Source of the DNA: Cladorrhinum sp. PSN259 | Lineage: Eukaryota > Ascomycota > Sordariomycetes > Sordariales > Podosporaceae | Assembly (NCBI GenBank): GCA_033725935.1 | Contig: MU867136.1 | Span: forward strand, 1 to 64,000 | Direction of reading: 5' to 3' | DNA: 64,000 bases | Part shown: in pieces, positions 55,779-64,000 of the stretch | Layout of the letters: each line of letters begins with the position of its first letter | Position numbering within the stretch: the stretch's first letter is position 1 | Notes under the pieces: generated by a model | The model's input: only the letters and a program-made list of their open reading frames with translations | Told to the model about the DNA's origin: nothing | Database searches by the model: none | Program-made: the position numbers and the translations under genes

Positions 55779-58700
55779 CTACTCATCCTCCTCCTCATCC
55801 TCATCCTCATCCTCATCATCGACATCCATACCCTCGGCAACCTCAACCGCAAAGGTAGGTTCCTGATCGACACCAACATAGCTGTCACTCATCAAGAACA
55901 GCTTCAAGTCGTGATGGCCAGCCGTAGGAACCGTGAACTCGAGCCTGAGATCCAGCCTTCGTCCAACGGTAACCCTCTTGATGGCGAGCAGATTCTTTGA
56001 GCTCTCCTCGCCAACAACTAGCCACCAATTCTCTGTCTTCTTGCCTGGGTAGAATGGCGCGTGCACCGTAGGATCAAATTCGTCATCCTCCTCAATCTCG
56101 CGCTCTATGCTGATCTTGAGGTACGCCGGCTCGCCCGCCCGAATCTCGTCCTTGTCTTCGACCTCAAACTCGAGCGAGATGTCGGGATACTTGGTGTTCG
56201 TAAAGTTGGCAGCCTGCGTAAGCTGCGTCTGCGACAAGCCGAGATCCCGGACGAGCGAGGCGTAATCGGGGTTTTCATCAGGGTTCATCTTCTCCATAAA
56301 GTCAAAAATGTCTCTAATGTCGTACTTGTTGGCAACCTTGACCACCTCTGGCGTGAAGTTGGGGATCTGCTTCAGTGGGCTGTCGCGGTCCCACATGGCT
56401 TGCACCACCATTTGCGACATTTCCATGGCGTTCATCGCATTCAGGTGGCCCTCGGACGAAAGAATGTCGACAGTCGCGCTCAAAAGACTGAGAATTTTGA
56501 GCAGGATCACTTCTTGATCCTTTGCCAAGTCAATTGGCAGATTCATGCGAGAAAAGTGAGCCTGAACCAGGACAAACGCCTTGAAGTGAGGGGAATCGAA
56601 CGCTGGCTCGGCCATCTTGACAGGAATATTGTCATAAATTCGGCGAAGAATGGCCTCCTCATGCCGTCTGATCTGGATCGACTCAAATTCAGTGGCCGAC
56701 GTAACAATTTCGAGAATACCCTTGAGCTTGGTTTTCTGCGTGAGCGATAGCAGGAAGGTCTGCATCGTGATGTATGAGATATTATAGTATGCCGCAATCA
56801 TGGCAGCGTTCTGCGGGGAAACTGAGCCATCGTCCTCATCGAAGTCAATGATCTTAGAATCGCCAAGTTCCTTTAGCGTTGATTCCACCATATCCGACAG
56901 ATACTGACTGAGGCCCTCATGGGTAGGGTCTGTCAAACTGTAGTAGCTGGGGTTAGCCAGCAGACGGCGGTAAAAGTACGTAAAGGTGGCCCAATTGATG
57001 GCGTCTTCGCCAGACTCAATCATCTTGGTGCTGATTTCGGTCACGAAAGCATCGTGCAAGAAGTTGTGCAAATGCGACTCAACTGGTAGGGCCTCGTTGA
57101 GGAACTTCTTGTAATACTCGCGCTTGACTGCTGGAAGCATCAGAACGCCACGACCCCGCCCATCTTTAGATGGCTGCGATGCCTTGCCAAACATTTGCAG
57201 GATTTCACTGAGAGGATAGTCAACATAACGATGCTCTCGGCCCTCGAAATATTGAGTGCCCATGACAACAACCAAGTGGGCTGTACAATCAAGCTCCCAG
57301 CACACGTCACGAGACGCCACGAGTACCTGAATCGCACCTTGATTGTAAAGGTGTTTGACGATGCGCTTATCGCTGGTGCTCAAGGCTTCGTGATAGTAAC
57401 CGACACCGTGAGACAGCGCCTCGGCAAGGGCTTCCTCTTGGACACGCTCAAGAAGCTTCTGTATCTGCTCAACATCAACATGGAGGAATCGGTCCTCGTC
57501 GTCGTCGGCTAAGCACGCTGTGAGAATATCGCGGGCTGTAGCTCTGGTCTGCTTTCTGCTAGGCACAAAGATGATGGCAGGCTGGTCTGCCGACATCTGG
57601 GTGACGGCAAGGTATGTCGGCTTCGCCATGGCAAGCATCAGTGAGGGAAAGTGAGGAATAGTCCAGGACTGAATATGCAGCTCCAGCGGCACGACACGGA
57701 CATGCGGGCTGAAATTGTAAATGTCATGCTTCTTGGCATCGATCCATTCACCAACGTCGCGAGCATTTGCGATGGAGACGCTGAGACCGACGATCCTGAG
57801 AGGCAACTCGGTCTGAGTGCGTATGTAATGCATCCGGGACACAATGATTTCGTAGATGTAGCCCATCTGGCCGCCGAGCATGTGCAGCTCATCCGCGATG
57901 AAAAGCTCCACGGTCTGGATGTTCTTTCTCCTCTTCCATTGGCGGGATAAGACATCCCACTGGAGTGGAGTTGCCAGGATCAAGTCGCCCTGTTCGAGGA
58001 GCTTCAGGTCGCTGGTTGTTTCACCAGTTAGCTTGACAATATCTTTGCCTCCGCGAAGATGAGCAAGCCGCTTCTGCCAGTCCTGGAATCGCAAGTCAAC
58101 CAGCTCCTGGAATGGCGCGATGTAGACAGCCCGTCCGGCGTCTGGCTTCGACCAGTGACGAAGCAGTGCAAACTCAGCGCAGACGGTCTTGCCAGTCCCA
58201 GTAGGAGCAGCAACGAGGACGTTATTGTCCATGGTGTATAGGCTGTTGAACACCTGCGTCTGCACCTTGTTGAACTGATGCCAGTCCGGGTAAAGCGCAG
58301 CATAGTCCTTAGCCTTGAGCGCAGCAACTGGAAGCGGCTGAAGGTCGAGTAACTCAGTATGAGGCGGGAAGCGATCGGGCAAGATCAACTTCTGGAAGGA
58401 TACCGGCAATCGAGTTTCGGAGTGCATCCAGCGGTCCGATATCACGGAGATGAAGTAGTGGGGGGGCATTGGCTCCGTCAGAGGCACGGTGAACTCCACA
58501 ATGTGTTCGTTGGCTTCGGACTCGGCGTAATCCTGGCGGAGAATAAACTGGTCGTGAAAGAGGATGTCCTCACCGTCACAATCTTCAACGACGATCCAGA
58601 AGCTCTCGGCAATGCCATGAACTTCTACGTCCCACTCAAAGTTTGGCGTTATGGTGAGCTCAACACGGAGCATTGATCTGGTCATGGGCTGGACGTTCGC

Positions 58701-61700
58701 CTGGAGTTCAACGCGAGGGAACTTCGCGACGAGTGCGCAGACAGTCTTACCAGCCTTGGGAAGACCAAGAAGCTCACCCATTCTCGGAGGGTCCAAATCA
58801 AAATAGCTGCTGAAGGGCACCTCGATTCTCTCGGCTTTCCTCACGATCTCTGCAGGACAGCTCGGAAACTGACGAAGCGGCGACATCGTTGGCCACATTC
58901 TCTTCTCGGCCATCTTGCACAGGTTGAGAGCCAATTTGGCAACAGAAGCCCAGCCCTTCTTCATAGTGATTTCGAAAATGGCCCGGAGGATACGACCGGC
59001 AGACTGCGTCACATAAACCATGTCAGACATCAGGGCTAGGCCGTCAAGCTGCAGACGAGAGATATAAGCTTGCAAAAGGACGTTGATCTTGGCTGTTGGC
59101 TCTTCGAGACTCTCCTTAACGGGGATTGGAACGCGAGCCAGCAGCTTGGCGAGCTCGAGCTTCTCCTCCTGGCGAACAGGAATGTACTTGAACTCGGCGC
59201 TCTGAGCAAAGACACGGAAGAGCTCAATGTCATTCATCGCAGGTTGAATCAACCTATTATATGTATCCATCGATCCATATGTGATGTAGTAGTGGGACGC
59301 AATTCGGCCGAGCTCGTTGGACTGAAGCTTTCCAGTCTTCTCGTCGTACTTGATCAGATTTGACTTTTTCAGCACAGTGGCGGCGGAATGTATGAGATCA
59401 ACACGCTTCTGTTCCAGAGCTTCGTCGTCCTCATACTCTGCACCAACGCTGTAAAGACCAGGGGAGCGAAGCATACGGATGAAAAGATAGGTGTAACCCA
59501 GCCACTCAACTCCCTCATCGCGGCTTCGTACGTTACCGAGGACAATCTCAGCGTTGAGATTATCGACGAGCTTACTAACAAACTGACTTTCAATTGGCAG
59601 TTGCTGGTTCAGCAAGGACAGGTAGTACTGGATCTCTGCTTGGGTAGTGATGATAATACCCTCGCCATAGGTATCGAATTGGGGTCGACCAGCACGGCCG
59701 AGCATCTGCAGAACGTCCTGCGGACTCAACTCGACCCAGCCACCCTTCTCCGGAGAGTAAACCTGAGTTCCCTTGATAATTACCGTGTGCGCAGGAAGGT
59801 TAACACCCCAAGCAAGGGTTGCCGTGCAAACAAGGACCTGGATGTGACCGCTGGCGAAAAGATCCTCAACATCAGTCCTATCAGCCCGGCTCATGCCAGC
59901 GTGATGGATGCCGAACCCGTAGGGCAGGATATCCTTTAGGTCGGTATTATTGACTGAATTGGCTGCTTCGCTCAAAACCTCGCGAGTACCGGCATCGTGC
60001 TTAAGGATCTGGTTGATGGTGTCCTCCTCGAGCGCCTTGTCTCTAACGTACTTTGCGGTTTTGGCAGTTTCCTTTCTTGAGTGGACGAAGATGAGCATCT
60101 GGTTGCGATGCGTACCGACGTGTTCAATAACCTTCTTGTAGCACACATCGTTCATCATCTTCAGTTGCTTGATGGCCTTCTTGTCGCTCACGCCAATAAA
60201 CTCTTGCCGCAAGGGGCAAGGTCTGAAGGTACCATCAAAGTGGAACAGTCCCTTGAGCGTGTCTACCCGGAGAAAACTTGCAACATCTCTGTAATTGGGC
60301 AAGGTGGCAGAAAGACCAATAATGCGTACAGGGTCACCGGTTCGCTCAGTGCGACGGATCGTCCTGCTGACAATGCTTTCAAGTACTGGGCCACGGTCAT
60401 CGTGCAGGAGATGAATTTCATCAATAATAATCAGCCGAACCAAGTTGGTGTAGGAGATGTCGGTTGCTTTTCTGGTAATGACATCCCACTTCTCGGGAGT
60501 CGTTACAATGATCTGGGTCTCAGATATTTGTTGCTTGGTGAGCTGCCGGTCACCGGTCAACTCCGACACCTTGATTCCGTATGGTTCAAGACGCTTGCCG
60601 AAATTTCCAACTTGTTCCTGTACCAACGCCTTCAATGGTGCAATATAAACAATCTTGAAGGCATCCAAATCAATCTCTCCCCGTTCATTCCTGTTCTTCC
60701 CAATCTCGCGAAGAATGGTCAGCATGGCAACGTTTGTTTTACCAGAACCAGTTGGAGCGCAAACAAGCATATTTCCGTCATCCTGGAAAGCTGTGGCATA
60801 GCACTTTGACTGGATCTTGTTCAGGGTCTTGGTGGTGCTGAAAGGCCCGCGTGCCCATTCGGGCATCTCAGCAACGGGAATATTCAGGTCGCTAGGATCA
60901 TTGCGCTTCTTTGGTGGCGGAACATGGATCTCCTCATACCCCTTGAATGTCCGTTTTGTTGTTCCCTCGGGCAATCGGACCTTCGGGTTGGTGTTGAGGT
61001 GATTTCCCTGATCAAAGACGAGGTTGTCCAAGTTGATGAGCTTCTTTGGTTGCAGACCACCGACTAATTGCCCATCGCCACGCTCTGCTTTGACTGGTTG
61101 GCCATTTTTGAAGGCGTCAGAGTCGATATCCATCTTGATCTCCATCTTGGGCTTCTTCTTATCATCTTTATCTTTGCCGTAGAGTTCGTCCAGGATCCAT
61201 CTAAGACCTTCAGATGCCATCTCTCGCTCGATAGTCTCCCGCTCTTCCTGGCTCTCTGCTTTGGCGAGTTTGGTAAGCCAAAGAACCTTGTCACGATTCT
61301 CGATCAGTTTTTGCACGATCTCATGGTGCTCGTAGTCGAACAGTTCCATCAAATCATTTTCAATATCGCGAAGCTGCTTCTCCTCGCCACCTGGCTCATC
61401 GGGCTCGCCTGACAGAATTTTGAGCGCTGATGAGGTCTTGTCATGTTGGGTGTGCGCATCAGGATAAAGCTTGCCAATCTGTCGCTGTAACCAGAATGCA
61501 TCGATGTCTCGTGCTGGGACTTGGTTCTTCTCCTGTGACCTGTCTTTACCGTTTGCTCCTGAGTCAATCACCATAGCCTCGCCATCGATCAGCCCGGCTT
61601 CCTCCTCGTCCCGGTCAATGCCTGCCTCTCCGCCCTTGGCAACTTCATCAAGCTCGGGGCTGTCGTCCTCACCCTCATCCTCGTCCTCAGAAGATGACTC

Positions 61701-62414
61701 GTCCCGTACCACGTCAACCATGCCGTCATCATCTTCGTCGTTCTCAAAGTTTACGGCAACGCCCTGACGCCCATCGATTTCATCGTCTCCCTCCTGCCTC
61801 GCATCTTCCATTTCCTCGTCGTCATCCTGGGCATCATAGTCGGTGATCTTCTTTCCAAGGTTGACCAGCTCGTTGAACTCTTTCGGATTCATGGCACCCA
61901 ATATCTCGTCGATCTCCTTCTTCTTGTCGAAGTCTTTGAGGTCGTCATCTTTTAGATATTCCAGCGTTGCATCTGCGGCACTGCGAACAATGTCATGAGA
62001 CACATCGCCACCGAGTTTCTGGTTCACGATGGTGAGGATCAAGTTGAAGGCATCTCGGGTCGGTTGTGTTCGTGGTCGGTACCGAATACCTTCAATCAGC
62101 GCATCGGCAGCGCTTAGAATACCACCACTACGCTGCTCCGTCTTGCCCTTTTTCCTCTTTTCGCGTTGCAGAATATCAGCGCCCTCTCTTAGGTTTCCTC
62201 TTTCGACATTCGGCATAGCAGTGGACTTTTTCGGCGCACTGTCTCGCCCAACGCGAGCACCCATATCTTTTATCGACAAACGCCCGGCCAATGACTCTGG
62301 ATCTCCAGTTGCCTCATCGGTACGCCTTGTGACAAATCGGCGATCGGCCTGGAGGACCAGGTTCGACATGGCCGAATATTTGTATTGCGACACATCGCGC
62401 TGGTGGTCCGTCAT
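55779..62414 (-). CDS. BRR2: U5 snRNP RNA helicase Brr2
   Basis: A single uninterrupted frame of 2211 aa, the usual length. Brr2 unwinds U4/U6 during spliceosome activation. The N-terminal 480 residues hold the auto-inhibitory region, with acidic stretches and the plug/PWI-like part. Helicase cassette 1 has Walker A APTGSGKTN (about residue 551), DEIH and LSATLPN, then a Sec63 domain. Cassette 2 begins with GTGKTV (about 1403), has DELH, and reads LSVSIAN where an active helicase has SAT; a catalytically silent second cassette is known for Brr2. A second Sec63 module and an acidic end (MDVDDEDEDEDEEEDE) finish the protein. It lies head-to-head with the gene at 62974. Confidence 0.97.
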   Translation of the reverse strand: MTDHQRDVSQYKYSAMSNLVLQADRRFVTRRTDEATGDPESLAGRLSIKDMGARVGRDSAPKKSTAMPNVERGNLREGADILQREKRKKGKTEQRSGGILSAADALIEGIRYRPRTQPTRDAFNLILTIVNQKLGGDVSHDIVRSAADATLEYLKDDDLKDFDKKKEIDEILGAMNPKEFNELVNLGKKITDYDAQDDDEEMEDARQEGDDEIDGRQGVAVNFENDEDDDGMVDVVRDESSSEDEDEGEDDSPELDEVAKGGEAGIDRDEEEAGLIDGEAMVIDSGANGKDRSQEKNQVPARDIDAFWLQRQIGKLYPDAHTQHDKTSSALKILSGEPDEPGGEEKQLRDIENDLMELFDYEHHEIVQKLIENRDKVLWLTKLAKAESQEERETIEREMASEGLRWILDELYGKDKDDKKKPKMEIKMDIDSDAFKNGQPVKAERGDGQLVGGLQPKKLINLDNLVFDQGNHLNTNPKVRLPEGTTKRTFKGYEEIHVPPPKKRNDPSDLNIPVAEMPEWARGPFSTTKTLNKIQSKCYATAFQDDGNMLVCAPTGSGKTNVAMLTILREIGKNRNERGEIDLDAFKIVYIAPLKALVQEQVGNFGKRLEPYGIKVSELTGDRQLTKQQISETQIIVTTPEKWDVITRKATDISYTNLVRLIIIDEIHLLHDDRGPVLESIVSRTIRRTERTGDPVRIIGLSATLPNYRDVASFLRVDTLKGLFHFDGTFRPCPLRQEFIGVSDKKAIKQLKMMNDVCYKKVIEHVGTHRNQMLIFVHSRKETAKTAKYVRDKALEEDTINQILKHDAGTREVLSEAANSVNNTDLKDILPYGFGIHHAGMSRADRTDVEDLFASGHIQVLVCTATLAWGVNLPAHTVIIKGTQVYSPEKGGWVELSPQDVLQMLGRAGRPQFDTYGEGIIITTQAEIQYYLSLLNQQLPIESQFVSKLVDNLNAEIVLGNVRSRDEGVEWLGYTYLFIRMLRSPGLYSVGAEYEDDEALEQKRVDLIHSAATVLKKSNLIKYDEKTGKLQSNELGRIASHYYITYGSMDTYNRLIQPAMNDIELFRVFAQSAEFKYIPVRQEEKLELAKLLARVPIPVKESLEEPTAKINVLLQAYISRLQLDGLALMSDMVYVTQSAGRILRAIFEITMKKGWASVAKLALNLCKMAEKRMWPTMSPLRQFPSCPAEIVRKAERIEVPFSSYFDLDPPRMGELLGLPKAGKTVCALVAKFPRVELQANVQPMTRSMLRVELTITPNFEWDVEVHGIAESFWIVVEDCDGEDILFHDQFILRQDYAESEANEHIVEFTVPLTEPMPPHYFISVISDRWMHSETRLPVSFQKLILPDRFPPHTELLDLQPLPVAALKAKDYAALYPDWHQFNKVQTQVFNSLYTMDNNVLVAAPTGTGKTVCAEFALLRHWSKPDAGRAVYIAPFQELVDLRFQDWQKRLAHLRGGKDIVKLTGETTSDLKLLEQGDLILATPLQWDVLSRQWKRRKNIQTVELFIADELHMLGGQMGYIYEIIVSRMHYIRTQTELPLRIVGLSVSIANARDVGEWIDAKKHDIYNFSPHVRVVPLELHIQSWTIPHFPSLMLAMAKPTYLAVTQMSADQPAIIFVPSRKQTRATARDILTACLADDDEDRFLHVDVEQIQKLLERVQEEALAEALSHGVGYYHEALSTSDKRIVKHLYNQGAIQVLVASRDVCWELDCTAHLVVVMGTQYFEGREHRYVDYPLSEILQMFGKASQPSKDGRGRGVLMLPAVKREYYKKFLNEALPVESHLHNFLHDAFVTEISTKMIESGEDAINWATFTYFYRRLLANPSYYSLTDPTHEGLSQYLSDMVESTLKELGDSKIIDFDEDDGSVSPQNAAMIAAYYNISYITMQTFLLSLTQKTKLKGILEIVTSATEFESIQIRRHEEAILRRIYDNIPVKMAEPAFDSPHFKAFVLVQAHFSRMNLPIDLAKDQEVILLKILSLLSATVDILSSEGHLNAMNAMEMSQMVVQAMWDRDSPLKQIPNFTPEVVKVANKYDIRDIFDFMEKMNPDENPDYASLVRDLGLSQTQLTQAANFTNTKYPDISLEFEVEDKDEIRAGEPAYLKISIEREIEEDDEFDPTVHAPFYPGKKTENWWLVVGEESSKNLLAIKRVTVGRRLDLRLEFTVPTAGHHDLKLFLMSDSYVGVDQEPTFAVEVAEGMDVDDEDEDEDEEEDE

Positions 62415-62973
62415 CTTGACGGTCGTAAGGGTCTATGTGGCGGTTGTATAAGTGGTTGATGATGTTAAATTCGTGATCGAAAGGACGGTCGAATAGCTGA
62501 TGGGTCTTTTGGAAGAGTTCGGAGGGCGACCTAGATTTTGGATGAATAAATTATCTGCGCCTGGCACTCAAGAGGTCCTCGGTCGGCGCATTGAATACGA
62601 AAATCGAGTCGATGAATGTAAAATCCGTAGTGCCGTCCTATGTTTTTGAGGACGGTAGTCCGTTGTCTAGAGTTTGAGGACGGCTGGGAAAATGGCAATC
62701 GCGGTCGCGTATCAGATCTGGATTCTCGAAGCTTGCCTCACTGCTGCGTCCAATGGGTGGATGCGCTCAATCATTGCCTCGTGGAAGTTTTTAGGCGGCG
62801 CCGTAACGGTATTTGATTGGTTGAAACTCCCAAAGCAGTAAACGCTAACGCCACTGACAGTTTCCCCAGCGTAGAATAGCCCCTAACTTTGGCCCAAGCT
62901 ATAATGTCGCATTATTTGTTAGTGCCCGCCCAATGGACTAACTTGACAACAATATATCAATACATGGTTCGTC
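62415..62973. promoter_or_regulatory. Divergent promoter BRR2 / coiled-coil gene with repeated AGGACGG
   Basis: 559 bp. AGGACGG occurs at 62482-62488, 62649-62655 and 62677-62683, and its complement CCGTCCT at 62633-62639, so the second and the inverted copy form a short hairpin-like pair. Four copies of a 7-mer in this length is well above chance. The binding factor is unknown; the CGG core would suit a Zn2Cys6 regulator (inference). Confidence 0.45.
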
Positions 62974-64000
62974 ATGGGTGCCTCTGGTGAGGATGTTATC
63001 AAGTCTATTCAGAAGATATTGGATCCTTTTATCCGTCCTCGAGAAGAAGTTGCACAGATTCGAAGGGTGCTGGCACTTCATCTAGCTTCATGTGTTCAGG
63101 ATGTTCCAGTCACCGAACCCCTAGCTCTTGTGGAAGCTACCAACCCGGCCTCACTCTCAACCGCCAGAGGACTTCACCGAGACTACCTGGAAGCGCTCAA
63201 CGCAAATATCCAAGCTCGCAACAAATTCAAGGCCCAGTCTCAGAAGCAAAGCCACCCGTCAGGGAAGGATACCTCGCACTCTGATGAAGCTGGACGAGAC
63301 ACCCTCCACGAGCACTTAGCGACCATCCAACTGAAGAAGAAACAAGAGAGGCTTGAAGTTGTTCAAAAACACCTGGAAGTCCTAAAACGGAAACCAGCAG
63401 CGTCCGAGGGTTTCATGAAACCAGAAGAGATCTTCAAAGATAGCCGGCCCCTCCCAAAAGTACCAGGTGATCTCGTCACGGCATTGGGCTTCGACAAGAC
63501 CGCCACCTGCGCTCATCTCAAGGACCTAATCGACCAACTCGAGAAACATGTTCTCCGAACAAAACTACTGCTCAAACGTGAGGAACAACTCCTTGAGCAA
63601 GTCAAATCACGATCCACCAGCACACCCGAAACAATAACCGACAGTGCCAAACTGGAAGCGCTCAGCAAAACCAGGGTCGAACTCATCAGCTGGATAGAAA
63701 CTGAGCTTTCAAAGGCATCAGGAGATGACAACGATGGCGCAGGCGATGACATGAGCCACCGGAGGAGTGTCCGCGGCTCAATAGACCCCATCAACATGGA
63801 CGACCAACTAGCCAGCATCAAGGAGAAGTACACCCAGTACATCGAGGCACGAAAGGCACTTCTTCAGCTTGTTGCCCAGCAACCCAAACCGGACATTCAA
63901 CCTCGTTCTGAGGATCAAAAACCACCGGGTGTCGCCGAGTCCGGACCTGCTCCTTCTTCACACCTCCTTGCACCGTACCTCGAACAGCTGCTCGCTATTT
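62974..64000 (+). CDS. Coiled-coil protein of unknown function, 3' truncated by window end
   Basis: The open frame starts at ATG 62974 (MGASGEDVIKSIQKILDPFI) and runs without a stop through base 64000, giving at least 342 residues. I do not recognise the family. An N-terminal helical domain (REEVAQIRRVLALHLASCVQ, TARGLHRDYLEALNANIQAR) is followed by long charged coiled-coil segments (LKKKQERLEVVQKHLEVLKR; IDQLEKHVLRTKLLLKREEQ; ASIKEKYTQYIEARKALLQL). There is no signal peptide or membrane segment. Coiled-coil cytoskeletal or spindle proteins are one possibility, but nothing specific supports it. No intron is needed in the visible part. It shares its promoter region with BRR2. Confidence 0.8.
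   Translation, partial: MGASGEDVIKSIQKILDPFIRPREEVAQIRRVLALHLASCVQDVPVTEPLALVEATNPASLSTARGLHRDYLEALNANIQARNKFKAQSQKQSHPSGKDTSHSDEAGRDTLHEHLATIQLKKKQERLEVVQKHLEVLKRKPAASEGFMKPEEIFKDSRPLPKVPGDLVTALGFDKTATCAHLKDLIDQLEKHVLRTKLLLKREEQLLEQVKSRSTSTPETITDSAKLEALSKTRVELISWIETELSKASGDDNDGAGDDMSHRRSVRGSIDPINMDDQLASIKEKYTQYIEARKALLQLVAQQPKPDIQPRSEDQKPPGVAESGPAPSSHLLAPYLEQLLAI

Overview
The window is a gene-dense piece of a filamentous ascomycete chromosome, most likely a sordariomycete. The evidence is short spliceosomal introns (about 50-130 nt, GT..AG with CTRAC-like branch sites), fungal gene families (Ame1, Nup159, Sec66, an arginine-specific CPSase with a mitochondrial presequence, DUF1746), an isolated single 5S rRNA gene, and long pyrimidine-rich leaders. 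The order assignment is inferred from protein character only. I built gene models by hand; exon coordinates are in each entry.

Layout. 1-151: remnant of a LINE-type zinc knuckle (minus). 231-5019: GNAT acetyltransferase (minus), ERV46 (plus), unknown protein (plus). 5020-8213: 3.2 kb without a convincing gene, holding a (CT)28 tract. 8214-10619: DSF2/Nif1-like Sel1-repeat protein. 12017-18363: PUP1 proteasome beta2 (minus), divergent from NUP159 (plus). 19187-22509: long-tailed ERD2-like receptor (minus), divergent from a small secreted LicD-family protein (plus). 22999-26840: AME1 kinetochore subunit, convergent with a twin-CX9C protein. 28423-30032: GPI-anchored Ala/Val-rich surface protein. 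31159-31278: 5S rRNA (minus) inside a 2.3 kb gene-poor stretch. 32378-38751: CPA2 (minus), divergent from DSC4-like DUF1746 protein (plus). 39124-42711: mitochondrial PPR-like protein, convergent with a G-patch protein. 43701-47303: NPL4 (minus), divergent from SEC66 (plus). 47920-51623: ORC3 and a small unknown protein. 52921-62414: PWWP protein and BRR2 (both minus). 62974-end: 5' part of a coiled-coil protein, divergent from BRR2.

Most genes are single-copy housekeeping functions. Several concern the early secretory pathway and its quality control (ERV46, ERD2-like, SEC66, DSC4-like, NPL4), and Npl4 and the Dsc ligase both work with Cdc48. They sit among unrelated genes, so I read this as loose co-location, not a pathway cluster. 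I found no secondary-metabolite cluster, defence island or intact transposon.

The less ordinary items are a LicD protein whose acidic catalytic motif appears replaced and which needs a 10-nt micro-exon, a twin-CX9C family of unknown role, an ERD2 paralogue with a long acidic tail, a LEDGF-like PWWP protein, a repeated AGGACGG element in the BRR2 divergent promoter, a Gcn4/CPC1-type site in CPA2 intron 1, a nested hairpin between LicD and AME1, and a GC-AG intron in NPL4.
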